Source of the DNA: Lineolata rhizophorae
Taxonomy: Eukaryota > Ascomycota > Dothideomycetes > Lineolatales > Lineolataceae
Assembly (NCBI GenBank): GCA_010093515.1
Contig: MU001689.1
Coordinates: forward strand, 571,913-635,912
Direction of reading: 5' to 3'
Length of the DNA: 64,000 bases
Both the position numbers and the translations under genes were made by a program. Positions 55,415 through 64,000 of the stretch are shown here, one piece after another (the first letter of the stretch is position 1; the number at the start of each line of letters is the position of its first letter). The notes beneath the pieces are model-generated. The model was not told the DNA's origin and did not search any database. It saw nothing but the letters and a program-made list of their open reading frames with translations.

Positions 55415-56491
55415 TCAGTCGACACGCTCCACTTTCAAATCGCCCGCCATGTCGTGCAGTTCCAAGAAACCTCCCCTTTGCAATTCTCTTTTCCACGTGT
55501 TTGCCTCGCCTCGCGCCGTCACAACGGTCATCCGCAAGGCCACAGCGTCCTCCAGCGCCGCGGCGGGAGACGAGGTGTAGGTCCAACGCCCGAACGCCCA
55601 GTTAAGAACGTAGCGGACTAGTCCCTGGCCGGAATCTGCGGGAGCAGCAGCATTTTGGCCGTCTGAGGACGTGGGGACGTCGGAAGACTGCAGGACTGCC
55701 TTCATCCTGTAGACCTCTTCTCTCGGGGCCTCGGAGAGTAGGGGTGCGAGCTTGGAGAGGTTCAGGCTAGGCCGGGATCCGGTTTCGCCGCCAAACGTAA
55801 CGGATAACACTTCGACCTCGCTCTGATGATCGTGATGATGATGGGCGTGCCCGCCGACGCCGGCACCCTCGGCAACCAGCTTCGCGTCCAGGCCGAACAG
55901 GACGTCCACGTCGACGCGGCCGCGGTCGCTCCTGACCACGGCAGTGGGCACCTCGAGGTCGCCGAGGCGGTCCAGGACGTCGTCGACGCGGCGCTCGCCG
56001 GCGTCCTCCCACTTGTTGAGCACGACGAGGTCCGTGTAGCGCGCCTGCAGCTTGGCCGTGTACGACGTGTCGGCATAGCCCGTCCAGTTCTCGGCGTCGA
56101 CGACGGACACGACGCCGTCGAGCAGGTAGCCGTCGGCGGCCAGGCGGTTGACTTCCATGGCCAGCGTGGCGGGGAACGCGGACCCGGACGTCTCGATGAC
56201 TATGCGGTCCGGCCCACCGCCGCCGCCTCGCGCGGCGACCTCGGTACGCAGCTGCTCCAGCGCGTCGCCCAGCTGGCCCACGAGGTTGCAGCAGATGCAG
56301 CCGTTGAGCAGCTCCTGGACGCCCGAGATGGCGCGCTGCGACGCTAGCTGCGAGTCGACGGCCACATCGCCGAACTCGTTCTTGAGCAGCGCAAGCCGGT
56401 AGCTCTGCGGCAGCTGCGGGATCAGGTTGAGCAGCAGCGTCGTCTTGCCGGAGCCGAGGAAGCCCGTCAGGATGGTGATGGGGACGGGCAT
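55415..56491 (-). CDS. CobW/COG0523-family GTPase (metal chaperone)
   Basis: Single exon of 358 aa, the normal family length. G3E GTPases of this group deliver metals; the zinc-linked branch (ZNG1) supplies zinc to methionine aminopeptidase. The Walker A motif is TGFLGSGKTTLLLNL at ~8-22, and the metal-binding CxCC motif is NGCICCNL near residue 64. The Walker B-like IVIETSG and the base-specificity NKWE motif (~162) are present. A histidine-rich loop (GHAHHHHDHQ) near residue 223 is typical of metal handling. The C-terminal domain (VLNWAFGRWTYTSS) is intact. Which metal it serves cannot be decided from sequence, but the CxCC plus His loop fits zinc. It is divergent from the small hydrophilic protein gene. 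Confidence 0.92.
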   Translation of the reverse strand: MPVPITILTGFLGSGKTTLLLNLIPQLPQSYRLALLKNEFGDVAVDSQLASQRAISGVQELLNGCICCNLVGQLGDALEQLRTEVAARGGGGGPDRIVIETSGSAFPATLAMEVNRLAADGYLLDGVVSVVDAENWTGYADTSYTAKLQARYTDLVVLNKWEDAGERRVDDVLDRLGDLEVPTAVVRSDRGRVDVDVLFGLDAKLVAEGAGVGGHAHHHHDHQSEVEVLSVTFGGETGSRPSLNLSKLAPLLSEAPREEVYRMKAVLQSSDVPTSSDGQNAAAPADSGQGLVRYVLNWAFGRWTYTSSPAAALEDAVALRMTVVTARGEANTWKRELQRGGFLELHDMAGDLKVERVD

Positions 56492-56903
56492 GTCGCGGAT
56501 GAGGTTGGCGGGACGCGGCCAATCAGTGACGCCATGAGGGGCAGCGGGGTAGTAGGCCCCGGCCGCTCCTGGCGCGGCTTGCTTTTCGCCTTATCAGGCC
56601 GTGGGACATGTGCGCGAATCTGGCCGGGCCCGTGGCGCCGCCCCGTCGACGCCCGATCGGCGGGCGCGATCTGCCCCGGTGACACCAGGACGGCGCAGGC
56701 GCATCGCGATAGGCCCGTCGCCCTGCAGCAAACACGCCCGGCGCGCCGAGTAACCATGCCCGGATCGGGCTGCTTGGGTGACGCCAAGCGACCAAGGAAG
56801 GGTCCTTCCAAGTTTGCAGCACATAAAGCCGGCGGCCTGCTCCCGTTTCCCCTCTCCCTCAGCACAAACTCCAACCCTCGGCCATTCCCGTCCACTCATC
56901 ACC
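56492..56903. promoter_or_regulatory. Divergent promoter, CobW GTPase / small hydrophilic protein
   Basis: 412 bp, GC-rich. ACATAAAGCC near 56820 could act as a weak TATA element for the plus-strand gene, about 80 bp upstream of its ATG, followed by a C/T/A-rich leader ending CATCACC at the start codon. Confidence 0.4.
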
Positions 56904-57292
56904 ATGGACTTCGTCAAGAACTTCGGCGGCGGCGACAAGGAGTCGTCCTCTTCCTCCTCTGAGCAGAAGAAGGAGGAGAGCAGCGGCGGCTTCCTCGGCG
57001 GCATCGGCGACAAGATCAACTCCGCGGCCGGCGGCGGCAAGGAGAGCGAGAAGAACGAGGACATGCTCGACAAGGGTGCGTGTGGCGCCGCGTGGAAGCC
57101 GTGCGGGATGCTAACGGCTCTGCAGGCATCGACATGTTCCAGGAAAAGGTCCTCGGCCAGGGCCAGCAGAGCAACGAGTCGGCCATCGAGCAGGCCAAGG
57201 ACGAGAAGATCTCCGACTTCATCCGCGACCAGTACAAGAGCGCTACCGGCAAGGACTTTCCCGTCAAGGACAAGGAGACCAAGTTTGGCTGA
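56904..57292 (+). CDS. Small hydrophilic Gly/Ser/Lys-rich protein, conserved type
   Basis: Two exons (56904-57075, 57126-57292) give 112 aa. The N-terminus MDFVKNFGGGDKESSSSSSE is followed by a Gly-rich stretch (GGFLGGIGDKINSAAGGGKE). The second half is an amphipathic helix (EDMLDKGIDMFQEKVLGQGQ) and a charged region ending KDFPVKDKETKFG. It is strongly hydrophilic, with no Cys or Trp, like stress-protective small proteins of filamentous ascomycetes; no biochemical role is known to me. The ATG context (CACCATGG) is near ideal and the leader is pyrimidine-rich, both signs of high expression. The 50-nt intron uses GTGCGT and CAG. Its stop lies 52 bp from the ATG5 stop (convergent). Confidence 0.82.
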
Positions 57293-57344
57293 ATGGGCAG
57301 TGGGCTAGCTTCGGCGTTCTAGATACATAATTCCTCCTAGTAGC

Positions 57345-58472
57345 TCAATATAGCACCCTGACAACTACGTGCAACCATCCGTCCGTGTAGCTGGCCGCGC
57401 GGCCTAGGTCCCTCAACTCGGCCGTGAGCGGCACCACCGCCCCATGCAAAACAGGCTGCGCGTGCACCACGCTCCGTCTCGAAGGAAAGAGCGTCGGTAG
57501 GAGGCCGTTGAGGGCTGTTCCCAGCGTCTGAGACTGTCCTGCGAACGAGTCAGCGACGAGGACTTTTGAGTTTCGCGCTGCCAGCTTACGGTTCGCAAGC
57601 GCCGGAGCAATGGGCGCCTGCACGACGCGGACGGACCCTGGAGAGGGCGGCTTATCGTCCGCACCCGCCGTCTGCGGCGCGTCACCAGGCGCGGCCGTCG
57701 GGAGGTAGAACTTTAGGGGTACGTGGCGCAGCGTCGAACCGTGATGGCTGAGCAGCTTCTGGTTGACGCTGTTGAAGAGCGCGAAGCTGTCTGGCGCCGC
57801 GCATTAGCATGTCGCACGCGGCGGAAGCGCGTCCACTTACGGCTCTCGACTGACTGCCACAAGTTCGTAGAGTCCTCCTTGCTGAGAGACATGACTGCCT
57901 TGGCCGTGCCGTTTCGGAGAAAGTCGGCCTGGCGGTCGTCAGCGGCCGCCCCCGACACGAAACCCGGACACCCACCTCCTTGACGCTATTAACGAAGGCA
58001 TCATGGACCGTCTTGCCCTCCGCATCCGGCTTCACCAGACTCTCGTCCGGCCAGTCCGAGAAGTGCACCACCAGCCGCCAGGGCAGGCCGTCCTGGTTCT
58101 TGTCGCCCGCCTCCTGCGAAAAGGGCTCGGCGCCCGCGTAGAGGTCGTAGAGCAGGCCGACTGGATAGTGCCACTTCAAGGGGACGCCATCGCACTCGAA
58201 CCAGCCGTCACTCGGCGCGGATGAGGGGTCGATGAGGGCCGACGCGAAGAACGCGTGCAGCCGGGGGAGAAGGAATGGCAGGTAGGTGAGGCGCGGATAC
58301 TGAATCTACGAGCAAACGTTAGCCCTAGGCGCACGCCACTGCCGCCGCCGCTGCTCACCATGTAGGGGTCCGAGTCGTCAAACGTCCTGCACTCGGCGCC
58401 GGCCAACCTAATCTCCAGCGGGATCGATCCCTCCCATATCGCGCGCTGCAGGCCGCCAAGCTCCGCCGTCAT
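57345..58472 (-). CDS. atg5: Autophagy protein 5
   Basis: Target of Atg12 conjugation; the Atg12-Atg5-Atg16 complex promotes Atg8 lipidation. Five exons (58472-58359, 58305-57976, 57928-57841, 57790-57590, 57538-57345) give 308 aa. The N-terminal UblA part begins [18 protein letters not shown]. The [20 protein letters not shown] segment is the family hallmark. The acceptor lysine for Atg12 is K147 in [15 protein letters not shown], and an intron falls directly after the next glutamate. The C-terminal Ub-like part has [20 protein letters not shown] and ends [17 protein letters not shown]. The last intron is 51 nt and in frame without stops; removing it gives the usual spacing, so splicing is preferred. 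It is convergent with the small hydrophilic protein gene. Confidence 0.95.
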
Positions 58473-59734
58473 CGCCAGGCCGAGGGGTGGGGTCGTGGCG
58501 GCGGGGGATGTCGGGAGGTTTCACGCGTCGCAGGGCGTCGTTGTGCGAGCGCGCCCGCCGGTCCCGTGCAGCATGTCTCGCAGAGGCAGCAGTCTGGACT
58601 CGCGAGCAGTTTGCTGCGTGACGAGATTCCCGAATAGCCGACGCCTTTTTGGGCTTTTGAATGTTCACAGAACTATCATCAGCTGGCTGGGCGCGACTCC
58701 GGTACCATTGCGCGGCTGAACCCGGAGAGGGGGGTATCTCCGAGCCATCAAATTCGAAGAGAAATTTCAATATGCACGGCCGTACGTACAGACCGAGCTT
58801 CACGCTGCTCCTACGTGGTACACTACGTAATAGACCGAACCTAGAATGCTGGGGGCTTGACCGCTGAGCGCACCTCATCGAACTCATACACTCTCCTCTT
58901 CTCCATCTCTACGTCAACGATTCTAATCTCGACCTCAATTTCCCTCTAAACAACGTGAAACCTGTCCGGTCGTTTTGGGCTGCGTAGAGCCCATGTGGAC
59001 ATCTACAGAGACTCTCCGGAGCCCCTCTGTCTAGCATCATGCGTTACGTACCCCTGCAGCACGCGCGCCGACGGACCCGTGGGAGCGCTACGCACCATCT
59101 CTATGGCCTAGGCGATGCTGCATGCTCCTCTGCTATTCTGTGTGCTCCAACGCACCTGCACGCCCCTGCTATTACGAAAGCCATTTTCCCTTGCTAACGC
59201 ATTTTCTCTGTCACCCTTTTCCTTTCTGTACTTTCTTTCCTAGTCAGCCTGGCTAATTATAGTGGAGAGTAGTAAGGCAGCACGCATTCACTCTGCCTAA
59301 AGTACTGGACCGCGAAGACAATTCGAGTTCCTGCTAGATGGATAGAGTATCTCTCTACCAGGCGGCCAAATATGTTGGCGGCTGAATTTAGTGGCATGGT
59401 CATTGGGCCGGGAATTTCTCTGCACATGTGAAAGTTCAGTGGCTAAATTTTAGAACTAGATTTTATAATGAGGCTAGAAAGCGACGTATGTAGTGATCAA
59501 TTTGCACGGTATAGATGCGAAGACTTTGGTGTTCGAACCCCGGGAGAAGGCGGGGGGGGGGGGGGGGGGGGGGGGGGTGGTTTGACCGATAGTGCTGGCG
59601 TAGACAATATGCATGCTTCATTAAAACATAAATGTTGACGATGCTGAAGAAATAATTTAAGGAGAAGCTGCCTGGTAAATCTGCTCTTAATTTGGTGTGA
59701 TTGAAGGCTGTCTCTCATACATCGCTTATCACAT
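58473..59734. other. Intergenic region with G-run
   Basis: 1.26 kb upstream of ATG5. The first ~400 bp probably hold the ATG5 promoter. Further out the DNA becomes AT-rich and includes a 26-nt G run at 59552-59577. This marks the change from the housekeeping block to the accessory end. No gene is supported. Confidence 0.45.
59552..59577. repeat. 26-nt poly-G run
   Basis: Unbroken G run in non-coding AT-rich DNA. Confidence 0.9.
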
Positions 59735-60965
59735 TCAATTTTCAACCTTCTTCAACAACCTGCTCTGTGGCGGCCTCTCCCAGCGAAAGCAATACTGTTC
59801 CTTTGCCATTGCAGTTCGTCTCATCCGTGGGCCCGTTCTCCAACTCGGCTCTCCATCCAAGGTTTTGCGCAGCTCGAAAGGTACATTGCGGTCAGGCGCG
59901 GTTGGTAGGTCCGGCCATGTAAGCCGGTTAGGTGCATTGAGATATTGTTCCATGTTCCCGTCGGATTTTCGTGTTCCTACCCATTCATGTAAAAAGTTGC
60001 GGAATTTCGACACGTCAGAGTCCAGTTCGCGGTTACAAGTCCACTCTGAGATACTCTGCACCATGTCCATATTTCGTTCCCAGAAGGGTATACTCGTGAA
60101 GTGTGTGTTGGTCGTGATGAGCTCGTATAGTGTAAATACGACGCCAGTCACGTCATCCCGACTATCCAGTAAACCTTTCTTTCCGCATGCGGCCCAATCG
60201 AAGTCAAAGAGAAGGAGCTTGTACGTGTCCGGATCGATGAGCAGATTTCGGAGTGCAATATCTTGATGCATGATTCCTAGTTCTAGGTTTAGGAAATCCA
60301 CGAGTTGGGAAAGCTGTTTTATCCACTCAAATCGGAAAGGTACCTTTGGATTGTCGAGAGTTCCACCTGCAATGTACTTTGCTGTGAATCCAATTACCCG
60401 AGACTCCACGTCCTCGACGACGACGCGATCAAATGGTACTATGTTGGGATGCGACGGCAGACTTTTCAGAAGGTTTAGTTCCTTCCAGGCCATCTGTAGT
60501 ATCCGAGGCTTTCCCAAGGGATTGAGTTTCAAGGCAACCTTTTGAGGATCCCGGGATTCGTCTTCGTATAATGAAAGATCAACACCTGGTCCAAGCCGAT
60601 CGAGCTCTTGAAGTTTGGAGTACTGGATTACACGATTAATTGGAGAGTGATTCAACGGTCGAGAATGGAAGATATGGAACAAACGTAGTATCATCTTCTT
60701 CCGGATCTGTAGAGAGTGCAGAAAGAAGTCCATCATCGTTAGCCGTAACCGCCCGAACTTCCAGCGACAGGTAATCAGCGAATTGCGCCAGAATTAGAGT
60801 CTTTTTGTCCTCATCAGGCGGAAAGAGCTTCGCGGTTCCTTTTATCTTGACCATGCGCAGTTGATTCCAATCCCAGACGTTGCAATGAGTTTCGGTTTTG
60901 GGGTTTTCTCTTGGGCCAAAGTAGCCCTGACCCTCTGAGAAAAATCTCTCTTGAGGTTTGATCAT
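59735..60965 (-). pseudogene. Protein-kinase-like gene with frameshift
   Basis: Begins at ATG 60965 (MIKPQERFFSEGQGYFGPRE) and reads about 110 codons, then is out of frame near 60636-60655. The second frame continues from INRVIQYSKLQELDRLGPG to a stop at 59735. It contains a kinase-like core: ALKLNPLGKP for ATP binding, HPNIVPFDRVVVED, MHQDIALRNLLIDPD as catalytic loop (HQD instead of HRD) and LLLFDFDWAACGK in place of DFG. Lineage-specific kinase-like genes of this kind are common in fungal accessory regions. An ultra-short 34-nt intron could join the frames but is below usual intron size, so a one-base indel (mutation or sequence error) is more likely. If only a sequence error, the gene would be intact, about 410 aa. 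Confidence 0.65.
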
Positions 60966-61569
60966 GACAAAACAGAGACTCAAAAAAAGCTGTCGTAATC
61001 TTGCTTCAGCAATGTGGAGGAGCGAGGAATCTCGATCCTGGCTACGCTGTTGCTTTAGACTTCAAGTTTTGGAGGTGGCCGAGAGGTTGGGGTTTCGGAA
61101 CAGAGCGAGGGATTGGCTACGACGGTTGCATGCGGAAATATTGTTAATCTTACGCTAAGTAGGGATGCTTACGCTAAAATAAATCTGGATACGCCAAGCA
61201 AAGCTTTCGTATATTCCTACTTTATATACTATAGCAGGGCAGAGCACTTTACCTGGAAATAGCATATAAGAACAAAGGAGGGGTTACGTCTTTACTTTAC
61301 GGCATCGTGTCTTCAGGTTCGGAAATGCAACTACTATGTGCTAACCTTTTTAGGGTAGGAAAGAAAAGGAAAAGGAATAAAGAGAGCTTTTTGTTAGCAT
61401 ATATATAGTTCCTAGCCAGTAGTATCGCACTGAAGTGCGATACTATGCCAGTCTTTTGGCCAAGTTGGTTAGCTACAGGCTAGGGTACGCTAGTCCTAAC
61501 AAATTTAAACCTAATTATAGCTCGCTTGGCTTAAGACTATTAGTCGACTACTTTAGAGCTCTACTATCT
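60966..61569. other. AT-rich relic DNA with palindrome
   Basis: 600 bp, AT-rich with many TA steps, as expected of DNA mutated by repeat-induced point mutation (RIP). It includes a 12-bp-arm palindrome at 61420-61445. No gene is supported. Confidence 0.45.
61420..61445. repeat. 26-bp palindrome (12-bp arms, 2-nt loop)
   Basis: TAGTATCGCACT, then GA, then AGTGCGATACTA: a perfect inverted repeat in AT-rich relic DNA, possibly a fragment of a transposable element terminus. Confidence 0.8.
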
Positions 61570-61778
61570 TGTTAGGAGCGAAGTGGTGATGCCAAGATGT
61601 GGCTACCACATGAGGTTAGCGCGGAAGTAGCAGGCTTAGATCAGTACACTCAAATATATATGAGAGATGGTGCGGGGAAGAAGCACCCCAGCGATCAGTC
61701 TCTATTTTGGCCTGCGTAGTGGCTGCTTCCATCAATATCGATCATTCAGTGTTCATTGTGAGATTCACACGATTAACA
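61570..61778. mobile_element. Candidate solo LTR
   Basis: 209 bp that begin TGTTAGGAG and end CGATTAACA, so it has the 5'-TGTTA...TAACA-3' termini of retrotransposon LTRs. Flanking pentamers are TATCT and TACCT, a 4/5 match that could be a target duplication with one C/T change. An AT-rich TATA-like element (AAATATATATGAG) near the middle would serve as LTR promoter. No primer-binding site follows, so a solo LTR left by recombination is the best reading. Confidence 0.45.
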
Positions 61779-61895
61779 TACCTCCTGGACCCCTGCTTCA
61801 CCCCTGCGTAAACCTTGGGTCTAATATATCTCAATTACCCGATTAGCCCGCTAGAAGGCAGAGCGCGATAACTTGAGGAGTATTATTCTACGCTA

Positions 61896-61937
61896 ACGTA
61901 ATCCACCACGCAGTGACACCAACCACCTAGTGACACC
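61896..61937 (+). repeat. Left terminal inverted repeat (42 bp)
   Basis: Identical to the reverse complement of 63850-63891. It contains two copies of AGTGACACC about 22 bp apart, possible transposase-binding subrepeats. Confidence 0.95.
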
Positions 61938-61989
61938 GACGCGTCCATGACGCGCCCATCAACTTTGCCCACCAATTTCTCCACCAAAA

Positions 61990-63652
61990 ATGCCCAAGAA
62001 GCTCTCCAAAGAATCTGATATCATACTCGCCATCGAATCTTTCAAGAAAGGCACTTACACCAATCCCAAAGCCGCTGCCAAGGCCTTGGGTGTCAACTTC
62101 AAGACTGTGTATCGCAGAATGTCAGGAATAGCTTCTCGGGAAGAAAGCCACACCAATCTAAAGAAACTGACCCAATGGGAAGAGGAGGTACTCATTGGAC
62201 ACATCCTGGACATGGATGCGCGAGGGTTTCGCGTCAGAATGCCCGATGTAGCCGAAATGGCCAATGTTTTGATCGACGAGGACCAGCGCGTCCGACGCGA
62301 CCACGTCGGCAAGCACTGGCCCGAGAGGTTTGTCAAGGACACTCCAACGCTCCGGACGAAGATGTCTCGAGGCTACGACTATGAGAGAGCCAAATGCGAA
62401 GATCCCAAGGTCATTCGGGAGTGGTTCAGAGTGCTGGAGTGCATGAAGAGACTATGGCATCTTGGACGACGACACCTACAACTTCGATGAATCCGGCTTC
62501 ATGATGGGCCGAATCCAGCCTGGACTCGTGGTCACCGCATCTGACAGACGCGCCAGTCCCAAGAAGAGACAGCCAGGCAATCGGGAGTGGGTTACCATCA
62601 TCCAAGCCATTGGTGCCAATGGCTATGCTATCCCAGCGTACGTCATCTTTGGCTGCAAGACCGTCCATCTCAGCTGGTTCAGAAACCGCGAATTACCGCC
62701 CGATTGGATGCTGGATCACTCCGAGAACGGCTGGACTACCAATGACAATACGTTCAATTGGCTGAAGCACTTTGATGAGCATACCAGGGACCGTACCGTT
62801 GGAGCATGGCGTCTTCTCATCTTGGACAGCCATGAGAGCCACGTTTCGGCCCAATTCGACAGATACTGCAAGGAGCACAAGATTCTATGCTACTACTTGC
62901 CCCCCCACTCGTCTCATCACATACAGCCATTGGATGTTGGGTGCTACGGCCCGATGAAGACGTACTACGGGAACGAGATCTCCCAGATGACGCGGTGGGG
63001 CTCCGTCCTCATTGGCAAGGAAGACTTTCTGACAGCATTTAAGAACGTCTGGCCGAAAGCGTTCAGCGAGAAGAACGTCAAAGCAGCATTCCGAGCAACC
63101 GGATTGGTCCCATTTGACCCAGAAGTGGTCGTCTCACGCCTAGATGTACGCCTCCGGACTCCGACACCCCCGAGCTTCGATCCCACCATCTGGGAGTCCC
63201 AAACACCAACCAATTGCCTGGAATTCGACTGTCAGACAGATCTCATTGAAAAGAGGATCCTCAGGCATCAAGACAGCTCTCCCACACCCATGGTTGAAGC
63301 GTTGGAGACGCTCAAGAAAGGGATCATCAAGAACGCCAAGGAAGCGGCATTGCTGAGAGACGAGAACCGGCATCTCCGGGCTGCCAACGAGGTTCTCTCT
63401 GGGCGCAATGGCAGGAAAATGCTTCTCAAGCGCAAAGAGCCAATCAGAGTAAGCAATGGACATCAGATGCTGGATGATGAAGCGCTGGATGCTCAGCTAC
63501 AGCGTGAAATAGCGGAGGATGCTGCCATTGTGGTGGGTGGAGCCAAGAAACGACGACGATGTAAGAAGTGCGGGACTTTGGGCCACAACTCCAGAACATG
63601 CCAGACCAATACTGCTGGTACTGGGGATCAAAGTGAGCCTCAGAACGCTTGA
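61990..63652 (+). pseudogene. Fot1/Pogo transposase, frameshifted
   Basis: Two overlapping frames. 61990-62490 (166 aa, ATG start) carries the N-terminal DNA-binding part: a psq-type helix-turn-helix (NPKAAAKALGVNFKTVYRRM) and a CENP-B-type HTH (LTQWEEEVLIGHILDMDARG). The second frame, about 62453-63652, carries the DDE core: Asp in YNFDESGFMMG, Asp in RLLILDSHESH and Asp in IQPLDVGCYGPMK. It ends with a zinc knuckle (CKKCGTLGHNSRTC, CX2CX4HX4C). The reading frame shifts by one base between ~62430 and 62453. All catalytic residues are otherwise present. The copy is probably non-autonomous through this shift, unless it is a sequence error. Confidence 0.88.
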
Positions 63653-63849
63653 CTTGATCAGAGTTCGTTGGAGCTATGATGGTTTTGGTGAGGATGATGA
63701 TGTCGGAATGGGGCTGTTTCATATCGTTTGATTTTAGTGTATGTAGTATGGTTTACGTACGCAATCTCGCGTATCGTGGTGAAAACCAACTTCCGCTCGC
63801 TTCGTAGCATAACCAATCAATATACAATATTCCAACAGATGATGGTGGT

Positions 63850-63891
63850 GGTGTCACTAGGTGGTTGGTGTCACTGCGTGGTGGATTACGT
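63850..63891 (-). repeat. Right terminal inverted repeat (42 bp)
   Basis: Perfect reverse complement of the left repeat, followed by the TA target duplicate at 63892-63893. Confidence 0.95.
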
Positions 63892-63904
63892 TAACAAACT
63901 TTTA

Positions 63905-64000
63905 CTAAGTAAAATCAGTGGTAACCAGGAGATCCTGGGGCCACGAAGCCGCTTGCAGGTGCCGTTTGGCAATTGTTTCTTCCAAGCTCTTAAACGCGGG
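63905..64000 (-). other. Possible 3' end of a gene entering from the right edge
   Basis: On the minus strand, the frame from 64000 to a TAG at 63905 reads 31 codons of protein-like sequence (LEETIAKRHLQAASWPQDLL near the middle). Too short to assign; another minus frame is also open. It may be coding or a transposon fragment into which the Fot1 element inserted. Confidence 0.2.

Larger units (their letters stand above)
61896..63891 (+). mobile_element. Fot1/Pogo-type DNA transposon, complete ends
   Basis: A 1,996-bp element bounded by perfect 42-bp terminal inverted repeats (61896-61937 and 63850-63891) and flanked by TA dinucleotides (61894-61895 and 63892-63893), the target duplication of the Tc1/mariner/Pogo superfamily. 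The ends start ACGTAATCCACCACGCAGTG. It contains one transposase gene, interrupted by a frameshift. Complete identity of the inverted repeats and the nearly intact reading frame point to recent insertion. Confidence 0.93.

Noticed and set aside
55767-56522. 251-codon minus-strand frame and a 173-codon plus-strand frame
   Set aside because: Both overlap the CobW GTPase in other frames and consist of Arg/Ala/Gly-rich shadow sequence.
59520-59545. GTTCGAACCCC sequence resembling a tRNA B box
   Set aside because: Flanking bases cannot pair into a T stem and no A box lies at the right distance on either strand.

Overview
The window is nuclear DNA of a filamentous ascomycete, most likely a Sordariomycete and probably of the order Hypocreales. 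Genes are dense and on both strands. They carry short introns of about 50-100 nt with GTRNGT donors, CTAAC-type branch points and YAG acceptors. Several families are typical of these fungi: bioDA, CFEM, DUF3602, recyclin-1, AP-3 delta, ATG5 and a Fot1/Pogo transposon. Species cannot be read from the sequence alone. Most genes are spliced, so exon positions below were rebuilt by hand from reading frames, splice sites and conserved residues.

Layout. 1-571 (-): 5' end of an unknown gene running off the left edge. 572-2804: gene-poor and AT-rich. 2805-8504: a complete biotin cluster of bioDA (-), bioF (+) and bioB (-). 8838-18748: RRP17-like nucleolar protein, tropomyosin, an acidic low-complexity protein, a PhzF-family enzyme and a synaptojanin-like phosphatase. 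19440-26780: an Arg/Pro-rich protein, a DUF3602 protein, a possible micro-gene and a GPI-type CFEM protein, with a GC-rich gene-free stretch holding an 81-nt C run. 27709-33517: recyclin-1 and a DEK_C/SWIB protein. 33518-36497: an accessory stretch with an N gap, homopolymers and an old ~264-bp tandem duplication. 36498-41849: a secreted Pro/Gly/Met repeat protein, a six-exon bZIP factor and a secreted lactonase-like propeller. 42403-58472: housekeeping block of eIF3b, isochorismatase-like hydrolase, GMC oxidoreductase relic, small mitochondrial-type protein, RAMP4/Ysy6, AP-3 delta, WRN/RNase D-type exonuclease, CobW GTPase, small hydrophilic protein and ATG5. 58473-64000: accessory end with a frameshifted kinase-like gene, a candidate solo LTR, AT-rich relic DNA and a Fot1/Pogo element with perfect 42-bp inverted repeats.

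How genes relate. The clearest functional unit is the biotin cluster. BioF makes KAPA, and its C-terminus SRL fits peroxisomal import. BioDA converts KAPA to dethiobiotin, and BioB, with a mitochondrial-type presequence, inserts sulphur. Synaptojanin, recyclin-1, AP-3 delta, tropomyosin and ATG5 all act in membrane traffic, actin or autophagy, but they are scattered and I see no sign that they form a cluster. No wholly new multi-gene system was found. The least explained items are the exonuclease's N-terminal W-D-P-S repeats, the Pro/Gly/Met secreted protein, the ATG-only exon of RAMP4, the micro-gene near 23.5 kb and the decayed tandem repeat near 34.5 kb.
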